Below the pieces are notes generated by a model. That model saw only the letters and a list, made by a program, of their open reading frames with translations, made no database searches and was not told the DNA's origin. Below are positions 1 to 7,308 of a stretch of 64,000 nucleotides of DNA, one piece after another (position 1 is the stretch's first letter; the number at the start of each line of letters is the position of its first letter). The translations under genes and the position numbers were made by a program. The DNA is taken from the NCBI RefSeq assembly GCF_004363295.1, contig NZ_SNYQ01000001.1:310001-374000 (forward strand). Reading direction: 5' to 3'. This DNA comes from Mesocricetibacter intestinalis. GTDB taxonomy: Bacteria; Pseudomonadota; Gammaproteobacteria; Enterobacterales; Pasteurellaceae.

Positions 1-110
1 GCCTGCACATTGCGGAAGTCCCAACGATTGGTGAGATCGCGCTGCGCGTTTTCTACGGCGTTGCGTACTTCATGCATGGTAATTTCCGAAACAATATCAA
101 ATGACGGCAT
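1..110 (-). CDS. yajQ: YajQ family nucleotide-binding protein, N-terminal part (cut by window edge)
   Basis: The gene runs off the left edge, so only the first 36 codons are present. They read [20 protein letters not shown] and on to NRWDFRN, which is the conserved start of the YajQ/UPF0234 family. Members bind nucleotides, and some bind cyclic di-GMP; the exact role in this family is unsettled. The ATG (108-110, complement) has AGGAG just upstream. It lies 12 bases after the serB stop on the same strand, so the two are probably cotranscribed. Confidence 0.85.
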   Translation of the reverse strand, partial: MPSFDIVSEITMHEVRNAVENAQRDLTNRWDFRNVQ

Positions 111-122
111 AATTTCTCCTTA

Positions 123-1076
123 TTAAGATTTAATTCTGTCATTGGCACTTAGCAGACAGATAAGTGCGCTTAGGTCAGCGAAGTTTACCACAACCTGCGC
201 CAGTTGTTGAACTTTAGGCTTGGCATGGAAGGCTGCGCCTAATCCGGCAACACTCATCATACAAAGATCATTGGCGCCGTCGCCGATCGCTACGGTGTTT
301 TCTCGAGCGATGCCGAATTGTGCGGCTAAGCGTTGCAGGGTATCCGCTTTATATTCGGCATGGACGATATTGCCTTTTACCCGACCGGTTAGCTTTCCGT
401 CTTGGATTTCAAATTGATTGGATACCGCCGCATCCAGTTCGAGCAGATCTTTTAAATAATCGGCAAAATAGGTGAAACCGCCGGAGGCAATGGCAATTTT
501 CCACTGATATTTTTTTAATTCCCGTACGGTTTCCCGCAAGCCCGGCATTAAGGGCAGATTGCGGCGGACTTCCTGTAAAATACTTTCCGGCGCATTTTCT
601 AAAGTGGCCACGCGCTTACGCAGGCTTTGCTCAAAATCCAACTCTCCCCGCATGGCGCTGGCGGTGATGGCGGAAACCTTTTCTCCGCAGCCGGCGAGTT
701 TGGCGATTTCATCAATACATTCGATTTGAATGGCGGTCGAATCCATATCCATCACCAACAGACCGGGGCGGGAAAGACGAGGACTGAAATTTATCGGGGC
801 GGCGTCCAGAGATAATTTATGGGCTATCTCCAGGTATTGCGCTTGCCATTTTCCGCCGAGTAACAGAATTGGGTTTCCCAGGGTTTCCCAGCCGTCAAAA
901 ATTGTAAAATTCTGACCGCAGTTATGCTGAAATTGCTGCAGACTTTGTAAATTAAGGCGGGGGCCGAACAGAATAAAATAATCTTCCCTTGCTGCTTCCG
1001 GCCGCTCTTTTAACATCGCGGCGGGAAAAGGGCCGTATTGGCGGGTAATATCTTGTATAGCTTGATGTTGGGGCAT
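123..1076 (-). CDS. serB: Phosphoserine phosphatase SerB
   Basis: Catalyses the last step of serine synthesis, O-phosphoserine to serine, in the cytoplasm. The protein is 317 residues and belongs to the HAD superfamily. The motif DMDST at residues 110-114 holds the nucleophile and acid aspartates, and GDGAND at 265-270 is the metal-binding motif. The frame is open 41 codons further upstream, but the start MPQHQAI at 1076 has an AGGAA ribosome site and matches the usual family length; the extra residues would overlap the divergent ytjB promoter. The gene is followed after 12 bases by yajQ. Divergence from ytjB is the same arrangement as in Escherichia coli. Confidence 0.95.
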   Translation of the reverse strand: MPQHQAIQDITRQYGPFPAAMLKERPEAAREDYFILFGPRLNLQSLQQFQHNCGQNFTIFDGWETLGNPILLLGGKWQAQYLEIAHKLSLDAAPINFSPRLSRPGLLVMDMDSTAIQIECIDEIAKLAGCGEKVSAITASAMRGELDFEQSLRKRVATLENAPESILQEVRRNLPLMPGLRETVRELKKYQWKIAIASGGFTYFADYLKDLLELDAAVSNQFEIQDGKLTGRVKGNIVHAEYKADTLQRLAAQFGIARENTVAIGDGANDLCMMSVAGLGAAFHAKPKVQQLAQVVVNFADLSALICLLSANDRIKS

Positions 1077-1152
1077 ATTTCGGCGTTCCTGTTTTGTTTT
1101 TATGCTAAGTTTGCCATAATACAACATTCCATTCGGATTTGGGGGAAATAAT

Positions 1153-1854
1153 TTGCACCTGATTATTAAAGAAAAGATTGCTAAAACCGCAATGTTCATC
1201 GCTATTGCCGCACTCTGTATCGGCGTACTGGCCGTGATTTTATTCGGTATTAACCAGTTTAAAATCGGCTCGCAGATCGCCAGCGTTAATCAGGTTTCCA
1301 ATCTCTCCCATTTACTGGTGCGCCAACAGGCGAATATTTTTTCGATTTTATTATCAAATCGGGCGGATACGGAAAAGCTGAATGAAAATTTGGCCGCATT
1401 GACCAAAGAACAGTTTATTCTGGACGCCTCTATTTATGCCGAAAACGGCGCACTGTTGGCACAAACCAATAATATGCCGGAATTACGCCGTCAGCTGGGG
1501 TTGGATAAAAGCGAACTTAGCGGCGAGGAGGATTTTCGTAGTCGCCAGATTGTGGAGCCGATCTATTCCGCCAACGGCTTGGAAGGATTTCTGCGCGTTA
1601 CTTTTGATGCCGGCTACGGGCAAACTACCCAGAATAAAATCAACCAAATCTTCCATCGTCTGTACGGCGAACTGTTGATCGTATTTTTAATCGGTATTCT
1701 GTTGGCCAGCTCGACCCATTATTTTTTAAGCCATTATCGCCGCGCCCGTCGCAAGCAGAAAGAAATTCAGCCCGTACTAAAAACGGAAAATCTCGCACCG
1801 GTAAATAACGCATTAAATTTTCACCGGCGCAGAAGAAGGTTTCGTTCTCATTGA
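1153..1854 (+). CDS. ytjB: YtjB/SMP family membrane protein
   Basis: A 233-residue membrane protein of the YtjB (formerly Smp) family, whose gene lies divergently beside serB in many enterobacteria and Pasteurellaceae. Two hydrophobic segments are visible, near residues 13-36 and 174-193, flanking a periplasmic domain of about 135 residues. The tail is strongly basic, with runs of Arg and Lys, and should lie in the cytoplasm. Topology resembles a sensor-like single-domain protein, but no function is established for the family. The start is a TTG at 1153 about six bases after GGGGGAAA; the first in-frame ATG (1192) would remove much of the first membrane segment. Function unknown. Confidence 0.85.
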   Translation: MHLIIKEKIAKTAMFIAIAALCIGVLAVILFGINQFKIGSQIASVNQVSNLSHLLVRQQANIFSILLSNRADTEKLNENLAALTKEQFILDASIYAENGALLAQTNNMPELRRQLGLDKSELSGEEDFRSRQIVEPIYSANGLEGFLRVTFDAGYGQTTQNKINQIFHRLYGELLIVFLIGILLASSTHYFLSHYRRARRKQKEIQPVLKTENLAPVNNALNFHRRRRRFRSH

Positions 1855-1868
1855 TTTATCAGATGTTA

Positions 1869-1910
1869 TAAAAAAATTCATGCCCGAAGATAGGCTTTAC
1901 GGGCATGAAT
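1869..1910 (-). terminator. Rho-independent terminator of glpT
   Basis: An 11-base perfect stem (1876-1886 paired with 1900-1910) has a 13-base loop. On the minus strand it is followed by a T run (A run at 1869-1876 on the plus strand). It lies 17 bases after the glpT stop. There is no T run on the plus strand side, so it mainly serves glpT. Confidence 0.85.
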
Positions 1911-1926
1911 ATGGTGTGATAAGGAT

Positions 1927-3255
1927 TTATTTTACGCCGGTTTTATGAAATAACGTAAAGGCGATAAATACAAATCCCAGTAAGCAGGAAATAATCAGCG
2001 CATAGAAACCGCCGTCCCAGCCGAACAGATCCACCAGTTTTCCCATGACATAACCGGCACTGGCAGAGCCGAGCAGATAACCGAATAGCCCGGTTAATCC
2101 CGTTGCTGTTCCTGTGGCGACACGGGGGACGAAATCGGCAGCCTGTAAACCGATCATCATCACCGGTCCGTAAATAAGGAAGCCGATGGCCACCAGACAA
2201 ATATTATCCACCAGAGGATTACCAGCCGGGTTTTTCCAGTATACGATAATGGCAATTAATACCCCGACAAGGAAAAATAGCATCGGCGGCGCTCGGTGTC
2301 CTTTAAATACTTTATCACTTAAATAACCGCTGGCCAGCATTCCGAATATACCCGCATATTCATACAGGAAATAGGCCCAGCTTTGCTTATCAACACTGAA
2401 GTGTTTAACTTCTTTCAGATAAGTCGGAGCCCAGTCGATGATACCGTAGCGGATAAAATAGACGAATACGTTGGCAACGGCAATGGCCCATAAGAATTTA
2501 TTACCGATGATATATTTCATGAAAATATCTTTAGAGGACAGCGTATGCGCAGATTCCACCTGCTCAATCACTTTTTCCTGTTTATAGCGATCAATCGGAG
2601 GTAAACCCTGGGATTCCGGCGTATCACGCATTAGAAAGAAGACGACCAGCGCCAATAGAATTGCGATAAGCGCCGGTAAATAGAACAATGATTGCCATAC
2701 TCCGAATAGGGATAATCCCAGTATGGCCAATGGACCGATCAAACCGCCGCCAAGGTTATGGGATACGTTCCACCAGCTCCACCAAACACCACGTTCGGAT
2801 ACGGAAAACCAGTTGGTCATGGTTTTGGCACCGGGCGGATACCCCATTCCTTGGAACCAACCGTTTAAAGCGGCCAGCGCAATCATTATCGGGATAGAAG
2901 AGAGAACACCGGGTACCAAGCCGAAAGCCAAGCTGATAACGGCCGAGCCAAGTAGACCTATAGTAATAAAATATTTCGGATTACTGCGATCGGAAATATT
3001 TCCCATAATAAATTTACTGAAACCATAGGCCAGGGACAGAGCAACGCCCACCGTACCTAACTCCGCTTTGCTGAAACCGTATTCATCAATTAAATAGGGA
3101 ATGGCAAGGGAGAAATTTTTACGGATAAGATAATAGGCCGCATAGCCGATAAAGACGCCGGCAAAAACCTGCAGGCGTAATCGACGGTATTCTCGATCTA
3201 CCTGAGCGCTTTCAAGCGGAGCGGCAGGCGGAGAAGCTTTTAGAAATTTAAACAT
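1927..3255 (-). CDS. glpT: Glycerol-3-phosphate transporter GlpT
   Basis: Inner-membrane antiporter of the organophosphate:phosphate branch of the major facilitator superfamily. It imports sn-glycerol 3-phosphate in exchange for phosphate. The protein is 442 residues with about 12 membrane segments. The sequence YAAYYLIRKNFSLA near residue 38 carries the substrate-binding arginine. SKFIMGNISDRSNP and the stretch FIRYGIIDWAPTYLKEVKHF match GlpT better than the relatives UhpT or UhpC. The start has a full AAGGAGGG ribosome site. The gene stands alone, with a terminator behind it and a perfect FNR box about 62 bases before its ATG, suggesting anaerobic induction. Confidence 0.93.
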   Translation of the reverse strand: MFKFLKASPPAAPLESAQVDREYRRLRLQVFAGVFIGYAAYYLIRKNFSLAIPYLIDEYGFSKAELGTVGVALSLAYGFSKFIMGNISDRSNPKYFITIGLLGSAVISLAFGLVPGVLSSIPIMIALAALNGWFQGMGYPPGAKTMTNWFSVSERGVWWSWWNVSHNLGGGLIGPLAILGLSLFGVWQSLFYLPALIAILLALVVFFLMRDTPESQGLPPIDRYKQEKVIEQVESAHTLSSKDIFMKYIIGNKFLWAIAVANVFVYFIRYGIIDWAPTYLKEVKHFSVDKQSWAYFLYEYAGIFGMLASGYLSDKVFKGHRAPPMLFFLVGVLIAIIVYWKNPAGNPLVDNICLVAIGFLIYGPVMMIGLQAADFVPRVATGTATGLTGLFGYLLGSASAGYVMGKLVDLFGWDGGFYALIISCLLGFVFIAFTLFHKTGVK

Positions 3256-3290
3256 ATGAATTCCCTCCTTGGTATCTAGCTGTCCGTTTA

Positions 3291-3331
3291 AATATAATCA
3301 ACTTGGTTTTTTATGTTTTGATTAAAATCAA
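3291..3331 (-). promoter_or_regulatory. FNR box (3318-3331) and -10 region of glpT
   Basis: TTGATTAAAATCAA at 3318-3331 fits the FNR consensus TTGAT-N4-ATCAA with no mismatch. On the minus strand TATATT (complement of 3291-3296) is a good -10 element. The start point it predicts, near 3284, puts the FNR box centre about 41 bases upstream, the classical class II activating position. This suggests glpT is switched on without oxygen. Site and spacing are read from the sequence; regulation is inferred. Confidence 0.75.
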
Positions 3332-3410
3332 AAGCTTATATGTATTATTAAAAATAATTATCGTTTTAAATTATATGATTTGAATTGATTTTAAAGGGTT
3401 TTGGGTAAGG

Positions 3411-3430
3411 AATTAATGATAATTAATGAT
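3411..3430. repeat. Exact 10-base tandem repeat upstream of the CDF exporter gene
   Basis: AATTAATGAT occurs twice head to tail, one helical turn apart, about 95 bases before the exporter start and 30 bases before its likely -35 element. It contains ATGATAAT and so partly resembles a Fur box (about 12 of 19 positions). It may also be chance in AT-rich DNA. Confidence 0.5.
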
Positions 3431-3459
3431 TGTTTTTTTGTTTTTAAGGGGGATTTTAC

Positions 3460-3490
3460 TTGACGCTATACCGCCTTATATTTTTATACT
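3460..3490 (+). promoter_or_regulatory. Putative promoter of the CDF exporter gene with 19-base spacer
   Basis: TTGACG (3460-3465) and TATACT (3485-3490) are good -35 and -10 matches but stand 19 bases apart. Overlong spacers are typical of promoters twisted into shape by MerR-family metal sensors such as ZntR or CueR. No convincing dyad is visible in the spacer, so the regulator is unknown. Confidence 0.4.
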
Positions 3491-3522
3491 TCAGGCTCAG
3501 ACTGCAGTAAGGGAGCATTATC

Positions 3523-4497
3523 ATGGCATCACACCGGCATCATGGGGGACATTCCCACGTCCATAGTCGCAATAAAAGCGTATTGACCATTTCCTTGGCG
3601 ATAATTTTTGCCTATATGCTGGTAGAAATTATTGGCGGATTGCTAACCGGCAGTTTGGCATTATTATCCGATGCGGGGCATATGTTTTCAGATGGGGTGG
3701 CCATAGGCTTATCCTTATTGGCTTTAGGTTTAGGCGAGCGGGCGGCTTGCGCGCGCAATACCTATGGATATAAGCGGGCGGAAATATTGGCGGCGGCATT
3801 AAACGGCCTGACTTTAATTCTGATTGCCTTGATTATCCTTATTGAAGCCTTGCAACGCTTTTTCCATCCGCCGCAAATCGCTACGACGGGAATGTTGATC
3901 GTCAGTTTCATCGGGCTGATAGTGAATATTGTGATTGCCGTTTATATGCAGCGGAATGGGGATATGCAGCACAGTATGAATATGAAAAGCGCCTATCTGC
4001 ACGTATTGGGGGATTTGCTCGGCTCTGTCGGTGCTATTGCGGCGGCCTTGCTGATGATATTTTTCGATTGGCGTTGGGCGGATCCCCTTATCAGCCTATT
4101 GGTCGCTCTGCTGATTGCCAAGGGCGGATATGCCGTGTTGAAAGGAGCGCTCCCGATTTTAATGGAAGGTGCGCCTGCGGATATCGATCAGCATAAGTTG
4201 ACTCGGAATATGTTGCAAACCCCGGGGGTGGAAGCCATTCATGATTTGCATATTTGGACTCTAAGCGGCGAAGGTCATTTTCTGTCCGCTCATGTGGTGG
4301 TGGACGGGGAATTGACTGTTGCGGAAAGCGGAGAAATTATGGCGAGCTTGACCGCGGCGCTGCAACGGCAGGGAATCGTTCATTGCACCTTGCAGATGGA
4401 AGGCAAAGATCATCGGCATTCCGAATCTCTATATTGTACCGCTTGTATAGGAGGCGAGCCGGAGGAGCATAAAGATTGCGGGGCGCATCATCATTAG
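3523..4497 (+). CDS. Cation diffusion facilitator (zinc-type metal exporter)
   Basis: Inner-membrane metal/proton antiporter of the CDF family, 324 residues, closest in layout to ZitB/CzcD. Six membrane segments are visible between residues 19 and about 205, followed by a cytoplasmic domain. The transport site is HxxxD in both segment 2 (H53, D57) and segment 5 (H160, D164), the HD-HD pattern usual in zinc and cadmium exporters. The N-terminus is His-rich (nine His in the first 20 residues or so). The tail is unusual: CTACIGG...CGAHHH adds three Cys and more His, which could bind metal. A GGGAGC ribosome site precedes the ATG. It converges with the MerP-like gene. The metal is inferred, not shown. 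Confidence 0.9.
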   Translation: MASHRHHGGHSHVHSRNKSVLTISLAIIFAYMLVEIIGGLLTGSLALLSDAGHMFSDGVAIGLSLLALGLGERAACARNTYGYKRAEILAAALNGLTLILIALIILIEALQRFFHPPQIATTGMLIVSFIGLIVNIVIAVYMQRNGDMQHSMNMKSAYLHVLGDLLGSVGAIAAALLMIFFDWRWADPLISLLVALLIAKGGYAVLKGALPILMEGAPADIDQHKLTRNMLQTPGVEAIHDLHIWTLSGEGHFLSAHVVVDGELTVAESGEIMASLTAALQRQGIVHCTLQMEGKDHRHSESLYCTACIGGEPEEHKDCGAHHH

Positions 4498-4548
4498 TAT
4501 GCCCCGCCGTAAGAATGTTAAAAAGAGCGGTCGTTTTAACCGGAGTTT

Positions 4549-4842
4549 TTATTCGGTACGCAGAATCTGCGGGGTGTAATGCAACTTGTCAATGGCTTGT
4601 ATCAGTTGTTCATCACTCACCTTGTCTTGTGCCGATACGCTGACCGAGCGGGTTTTTAAATCGGCTTTAGTGGTAATTACCCCATCGATATTGCGCAATT
4701 CTTTATTAACCAAATAAGCGCAAAGCTGACAGGTCATTTCTTTAATTTGTATGACCACCTGTTTTTCCCGGGCGCCGTCGGCGCCTGAAGCGGAACCTAT
4801 GGATATAAATGCAAACAGGCAGAGTGCGATTAATTTTTGCAT
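4549..4842 (-). CDS. MerP-like heavy-metal-associated (HMA) domain protein, secreted
   Basis: A 97-residue protein with a signal peptide (MQKLIALCLFAFISIGSASG) followed by one HMA fold. The metal-binding motif is MTCQLC at residues 36-41, with Cys38 and Cys41. It would act in the periplasm as a metal carrier, like MerP, handing ions to the MerT-like protein encoded 30 bases upstream. No mercuric reductase gene or MerR gene is nearby, so mercury resistance is doubtful; copper, zinc or another soft metal is as likely. It is the last gene of a three-gene operon. Confidence 0.8.
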   Translation of the reverse strand: MQKLIALCLFAFISIGSASGADGAREKQVVIQIKEMTCQLCAYLVNKELRNIDGVITTKADLKTRSVSVSAQDKVSDEQLIQAIDKLHYTPQILRTE

Positions 4843-4872
4843 GATTTTACCTTATGAAATATGTATGTCTAT

Positions 4873-5229
4873 TTATGCTTCCAACAGCCAGGGCAATAGA
4901 TTCGGGTAGAGCAGGAAAAACAGGATAAAAATAAACATTATTCCGTACAATACCAATAAGGTTTTGCGTGAAATATAGCGACTGCAGATGATTTTTTTAG
5001 AGAAGGTCAGCAGCCAGAAGCCGTAGCCGAAAGCAGCCAGGGAAAGCAGTAATAGCGGAAAGCGTAGAAAGCTTAGGGCGTCCAGCTTTACCAACCAGGC
5101 GGAGGAAACGCCGAACAGCAGATAGAGCAGAGGCGCGATACAGCATAGCGTCGAGGTTACCGCCGCAAGCACGGCGGTAACACAGGAAGCGATAAAAGAC
5201 TTATTATAATTCTTTTGCGCTGTAGTCAT
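4873..5229 (-). CDS. MerT-like membrane metal transport protein
   Basis: A 118-residue protein with three predicted membrane segments (about residues 12-46, 53-75 and 90-112). The first carries vicinal cysteines, LCCIAP with Cys29 and Cys30, the hallmark of MerT/MerC-type ion carriers. The second cysteine pair of classical MerT is reduced here to a single Cys82 in the cytoplasmic loop. The start overlaps the end of the transglutaminase-like gene by 26 bases, which implies translational coupling, and the MerP-like gene follows after 30 bases. It probably moves a metal ion from the MerP-like protein across the inner membrane. The metal is unknown. Confidence 0.75.
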   Translation of the reverse strand: MTTAQKNYNKSFIASCVTAVLAAVTSTLCCIAPLLYLLFGVSSAWLVKLDALSFLRFPLLLLSLAAFGYGFWLLTFSKKIICSRYISRKTLLVLYGIMFIFILFFLLYPNLLPWLLEA

Positions 5230-6313
5230 ATTTAAACTCTTTCGGTTCGAAGAAATTTAGCGGATCGCCGCCGATTTCCGCATAAGGGTAACCGAAGTTA
5301 TTAATTGGTGCTAATTGCGGTAGCGGATAAAGTTCGAAATCTCTGGCATGGTTAAAGCCAACCCAGTTCATTTCCCAGTTACCGAACAGATAATCGGAAA
5401 CCGCCTGTACATCGGCATCTTCAACCGCTTTTTTCTCGGTCAAACGCATTTTAGCCACATCGGCGGGATCAACAGGTACCCAACCGAAACCGGCCAAATA
5501 GAATTCGGCGCGGCAATGCTGCGCTCCGCTGATTTTGGCAATACGGTTTTCATCGGCGCTGCCGAATGCGGTTTTAGAATAGCGGCTCATTTTCGGTGCC
5601 GCACCGAGGCGAATACCGAATACTTCTCGGGCGGGAATCCCTGCCGCACGGGCTAAGGCCACAAAGACAGAGTTCATATCGGTACATTTGCCTTTGAGTA
5701 CGCCGCTGGTCAGAATTTTTTCCACATCGCCGTCGCCACAGCCTAATACGCTGTTATCGCGCTCCATATTATTCACTATCCATTGATGAATCAGACGGGC
5801 TTTTTGTAAAGGATTCGTTTCCTGACCGACAATTTTATCCGCATATTCTTTTACGATACCATCGGTTTTAATGTGCTGAGTAGGTTTCAGATATTCCACG
5901 ACATCGACGGAGTAAATGATTTTTTCCGGCGGGGTATAATTTTCCAAGGCTTTTTGCCGCATAGGTTCGCGATCTTTGGTTTGAATGACTAGGGTTAATT
6001 TTAAATCCCGTTGCTGAGCTTTTTCATCCCAATCGGCAAACAGGGTTTTGGCGCCGTAGGTATTGTTTTCAGTGATGTAGGCCCGATTATAATTACCTTC
6101 GTAACGAATGGATTTCACCTGTTGATATTCATTATTGAAAGGGAGGGGAATCCATAGTTTGGTTTCACCTTTCGAGCCTTTCGGCACGGCCAGATCATAG
6201 GTTTGGGTCATTTCATAGGTGTGGGTGGCGGGAGCGGTAGAAGAGGATTCCTGTGCGTTTGCGGTGGCAGCTAACAGACTGCAGGAAAGGAAAGACATAA
6301 GTAGTTTTTTCAT
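5204..6313 (-). CDS. Secreted transglutaminase-like (cysteine protease fold) protein
   Basis: A 369-residue protein with a signal peptide ending about ATANA-Q at residue 20. An N-terminal beta-rich domain (about 30-140) is followed by a transglutaminase-like core. The triad is complete: Cys210 in [20 protein letters not shown], His266 in AQHCRAEF and Asp282 in VPVDPAD. Such proteins usually cut or cross-link peptides rather than act as true transglutaminases; the substrate is unknown. It is the first gene of an operon with the MerT-like and MerP-like genes, and its end overlaps the MerT-like start. That partnership suggests a role in metal handling or in maturing a metal-binding periplasmic protein, which is inference only. 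Confidence 0.8.
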   Translation of the reverse strand: MKKLLMSFLSCSLLAATANAQESSSTAPATHTYEMTQTYDLAVPKGSKGETKLWIPLPFNNEYQQVKSIRYEGNYNRAYITENNTYGAKTLFADWDEKAQQRDLKLTLVIQTKDREPMRQKALENYTPPEKIIYSVDVVEYLKPTQHIKTDGIVKEYADKIVGQETNPLQKARLIHQWIVNNMERDNSVLGCGDGDVEKILTSGVLKGKCTDMNSVFVALARAAGIPAREVFGIRLGAAPKMSRYSKTAFGSADENRIAKISGAQHCRAEFYLAGFGWVPVDPADVAKMRLTEKKAVEDADVQAVSDYLFGNWEMNWVGFNHARDFELYPLPQLAPINNFGYPYAEIGGDPLNFFEPKEFKYDYSAKEL

Positions 6314-6620
6314 ACATGATCCTTAGTTGATTAACAGTTAAAACTTAACACATTAGCAATGCTGACTAATTATGATCGCCGCTATCTTAGCGGATAAGCG
6401 GGGGGAATTCAATTTTTGCCGAGCGGGGCGGGACAGAAAAATAACAACCTTATGGCCGTAAAAAAACGTCCTTACCGGGCGAATGCACAATCTCAACCGG
6501 TAAAAATAAACGGAAAGAAATCTATATCGGCGGATAAAAACAATAATATCAATAGGATTGGGATTTAATCGGGAAAAAAGCGCATTTTAGCTGAAATCGG
6601 TTTTTAGGCGCCTGAATAAT
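6314..6620. other. Intergenic region between the transglutaminase-like gene and rpsT
   Basis: About 300 bases with no convincing gene. The part next to 6313 should hold the minus-strand promoter of the transglutaminase operon; I could not settle on one. A 38-codon open frame beginning ATG at 6452 has no ribosome-binding site and was not called. Confidence 0.6.
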
Positions 6621-6653
6621 AAAAAAACCGCACTTGTTTTTTTAAGTGCGGTT
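6621..6653 (-). terminator. rpsT terminator built from two inverted uptake signals
   Basis: AACCGCACTT (6626-6635) pairs with AAGTGCGGTT (6644-6653) across an 8-base loop. The stem contains two complete 9-base uptake signals in inverted orientation. An A run at 6621-6626 gives the T run on the minus strand. Inverted uptake-signal pairs acting as terminators are well known in Haemophilus. Confidence 0.9.
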
Positions 6654-6677
6654 CATATTTCACCCTTGTGCAAAAAA

Positions 6678-6941
6678 TTAAGCTAATTTTTTGATTTGAG
6701 CAGATAATTTCGCTTTGTGATTTGCTGCTTTATTAGCGTGGATTAAGCCTTTGGAAGCCATACGATCCACAACTTTCTGCATTTCTACGAATGCAGCTTC
6801 CGCAACTGTTTTTTCACCTGCTGCCACTGCGGCATAAACTTTTTTGATGTAAGTACGCATCATTGAGCGTTGACTTGCATTATGCTGACGGCGTTTTTCA
6901 GATTGAACCGCACGTTTTTTTGCTGACTTGATATTAGCCAA
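6678..6941 (-). CDS. rpsT: 30S ribosomal protein S20
   Basis: Small basic ribosomal protein that binds 16S rRNA early in 30S assembly; 87 residues, the normal length, beginning (M)[18 protein letters not shown]. The start codon is TTG at 6939-6941 (complement), with TTAGGAG seven bases upstream. An in-frame TTG two codons earlier lies one base from that ribosome site and is too close to be used. E. coli rpsT also starts with UUG, where it takes part in translational autoregulation; the same start here suggests that control is kept. It is transcribed away from murJ. Confidence 0.95.
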   Translation of the reverse strand: MANIKSAKKRAVQSEKRRQHNASQRSMMRTYIKKVYAAVAAGEKTVAEAAFVEMQKVVDRMASKGLIHANKAANHKAKLSAQIKKLA

Positions 6942-7308
6942 GGTCAAACTCCTAAGAATTTCTGTAATTAACGAACATAAAAATAAGGGCGTAGAATATG
7001 CCTGTTTTATGTTCGTTTGTCAATGAAAATAAGTTGATTCTGCTGATTTCGGTGAGACACAACCGAAAGTAACCGTCGTTATATACGCGTTATATAGGTC
7101 CGTTATATCCGTTATACCGGCGCTTTTTTTCGGGAATATAGCTCAAAGCAACGACAGTGGGCGGAATTTTAACAGTTTTTTTGCTTAGAATATAGCGCTA
7201 AAACGAAATTTCTATACAATTAAGGCGGAATTTTGATTTTCCCGTACATCGCGGATAAATCCGTTTTTAGGGCGGGTAGCATAATAATGATTGAAAGAGT
7301 ACAGAATT
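6942..7308. other. rpsT: Divergent intergenic region rpsT-murJ with rpsT promoter
   Basis: On the minus strand TTGACA (complement of 7018-7023) is a perfect -35 element, and TATTCT (complement of 6993-6998) is a possible -10, though 19 bases away; CATATT at 17 bases is a weaker option. The resulting leader would be about 45 bases. The murJ side is AT-rich with TATACAAT at 7213-7220 as a possible -10. No RNA gene or small frame is evident. Confidence 0.55.

Noticed and set aside
4549-5229. Mercury resistance operon
   Set aside because: Only MerT/MerP-like proteins occur, with a reduced cysteine set, and no merA or merR is present, so a mercury function is not supported.
6452-6568. A 38-codon basic open frame (starts MAVKKRPYRANAQSQ) between the transglutaminase-like gene and rpsT
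   Set aside because: No ribosome-binding site, low-complexity Lys/Asn-rich product, AT-rich intergenic DNA; nothing but the open frame supports it.
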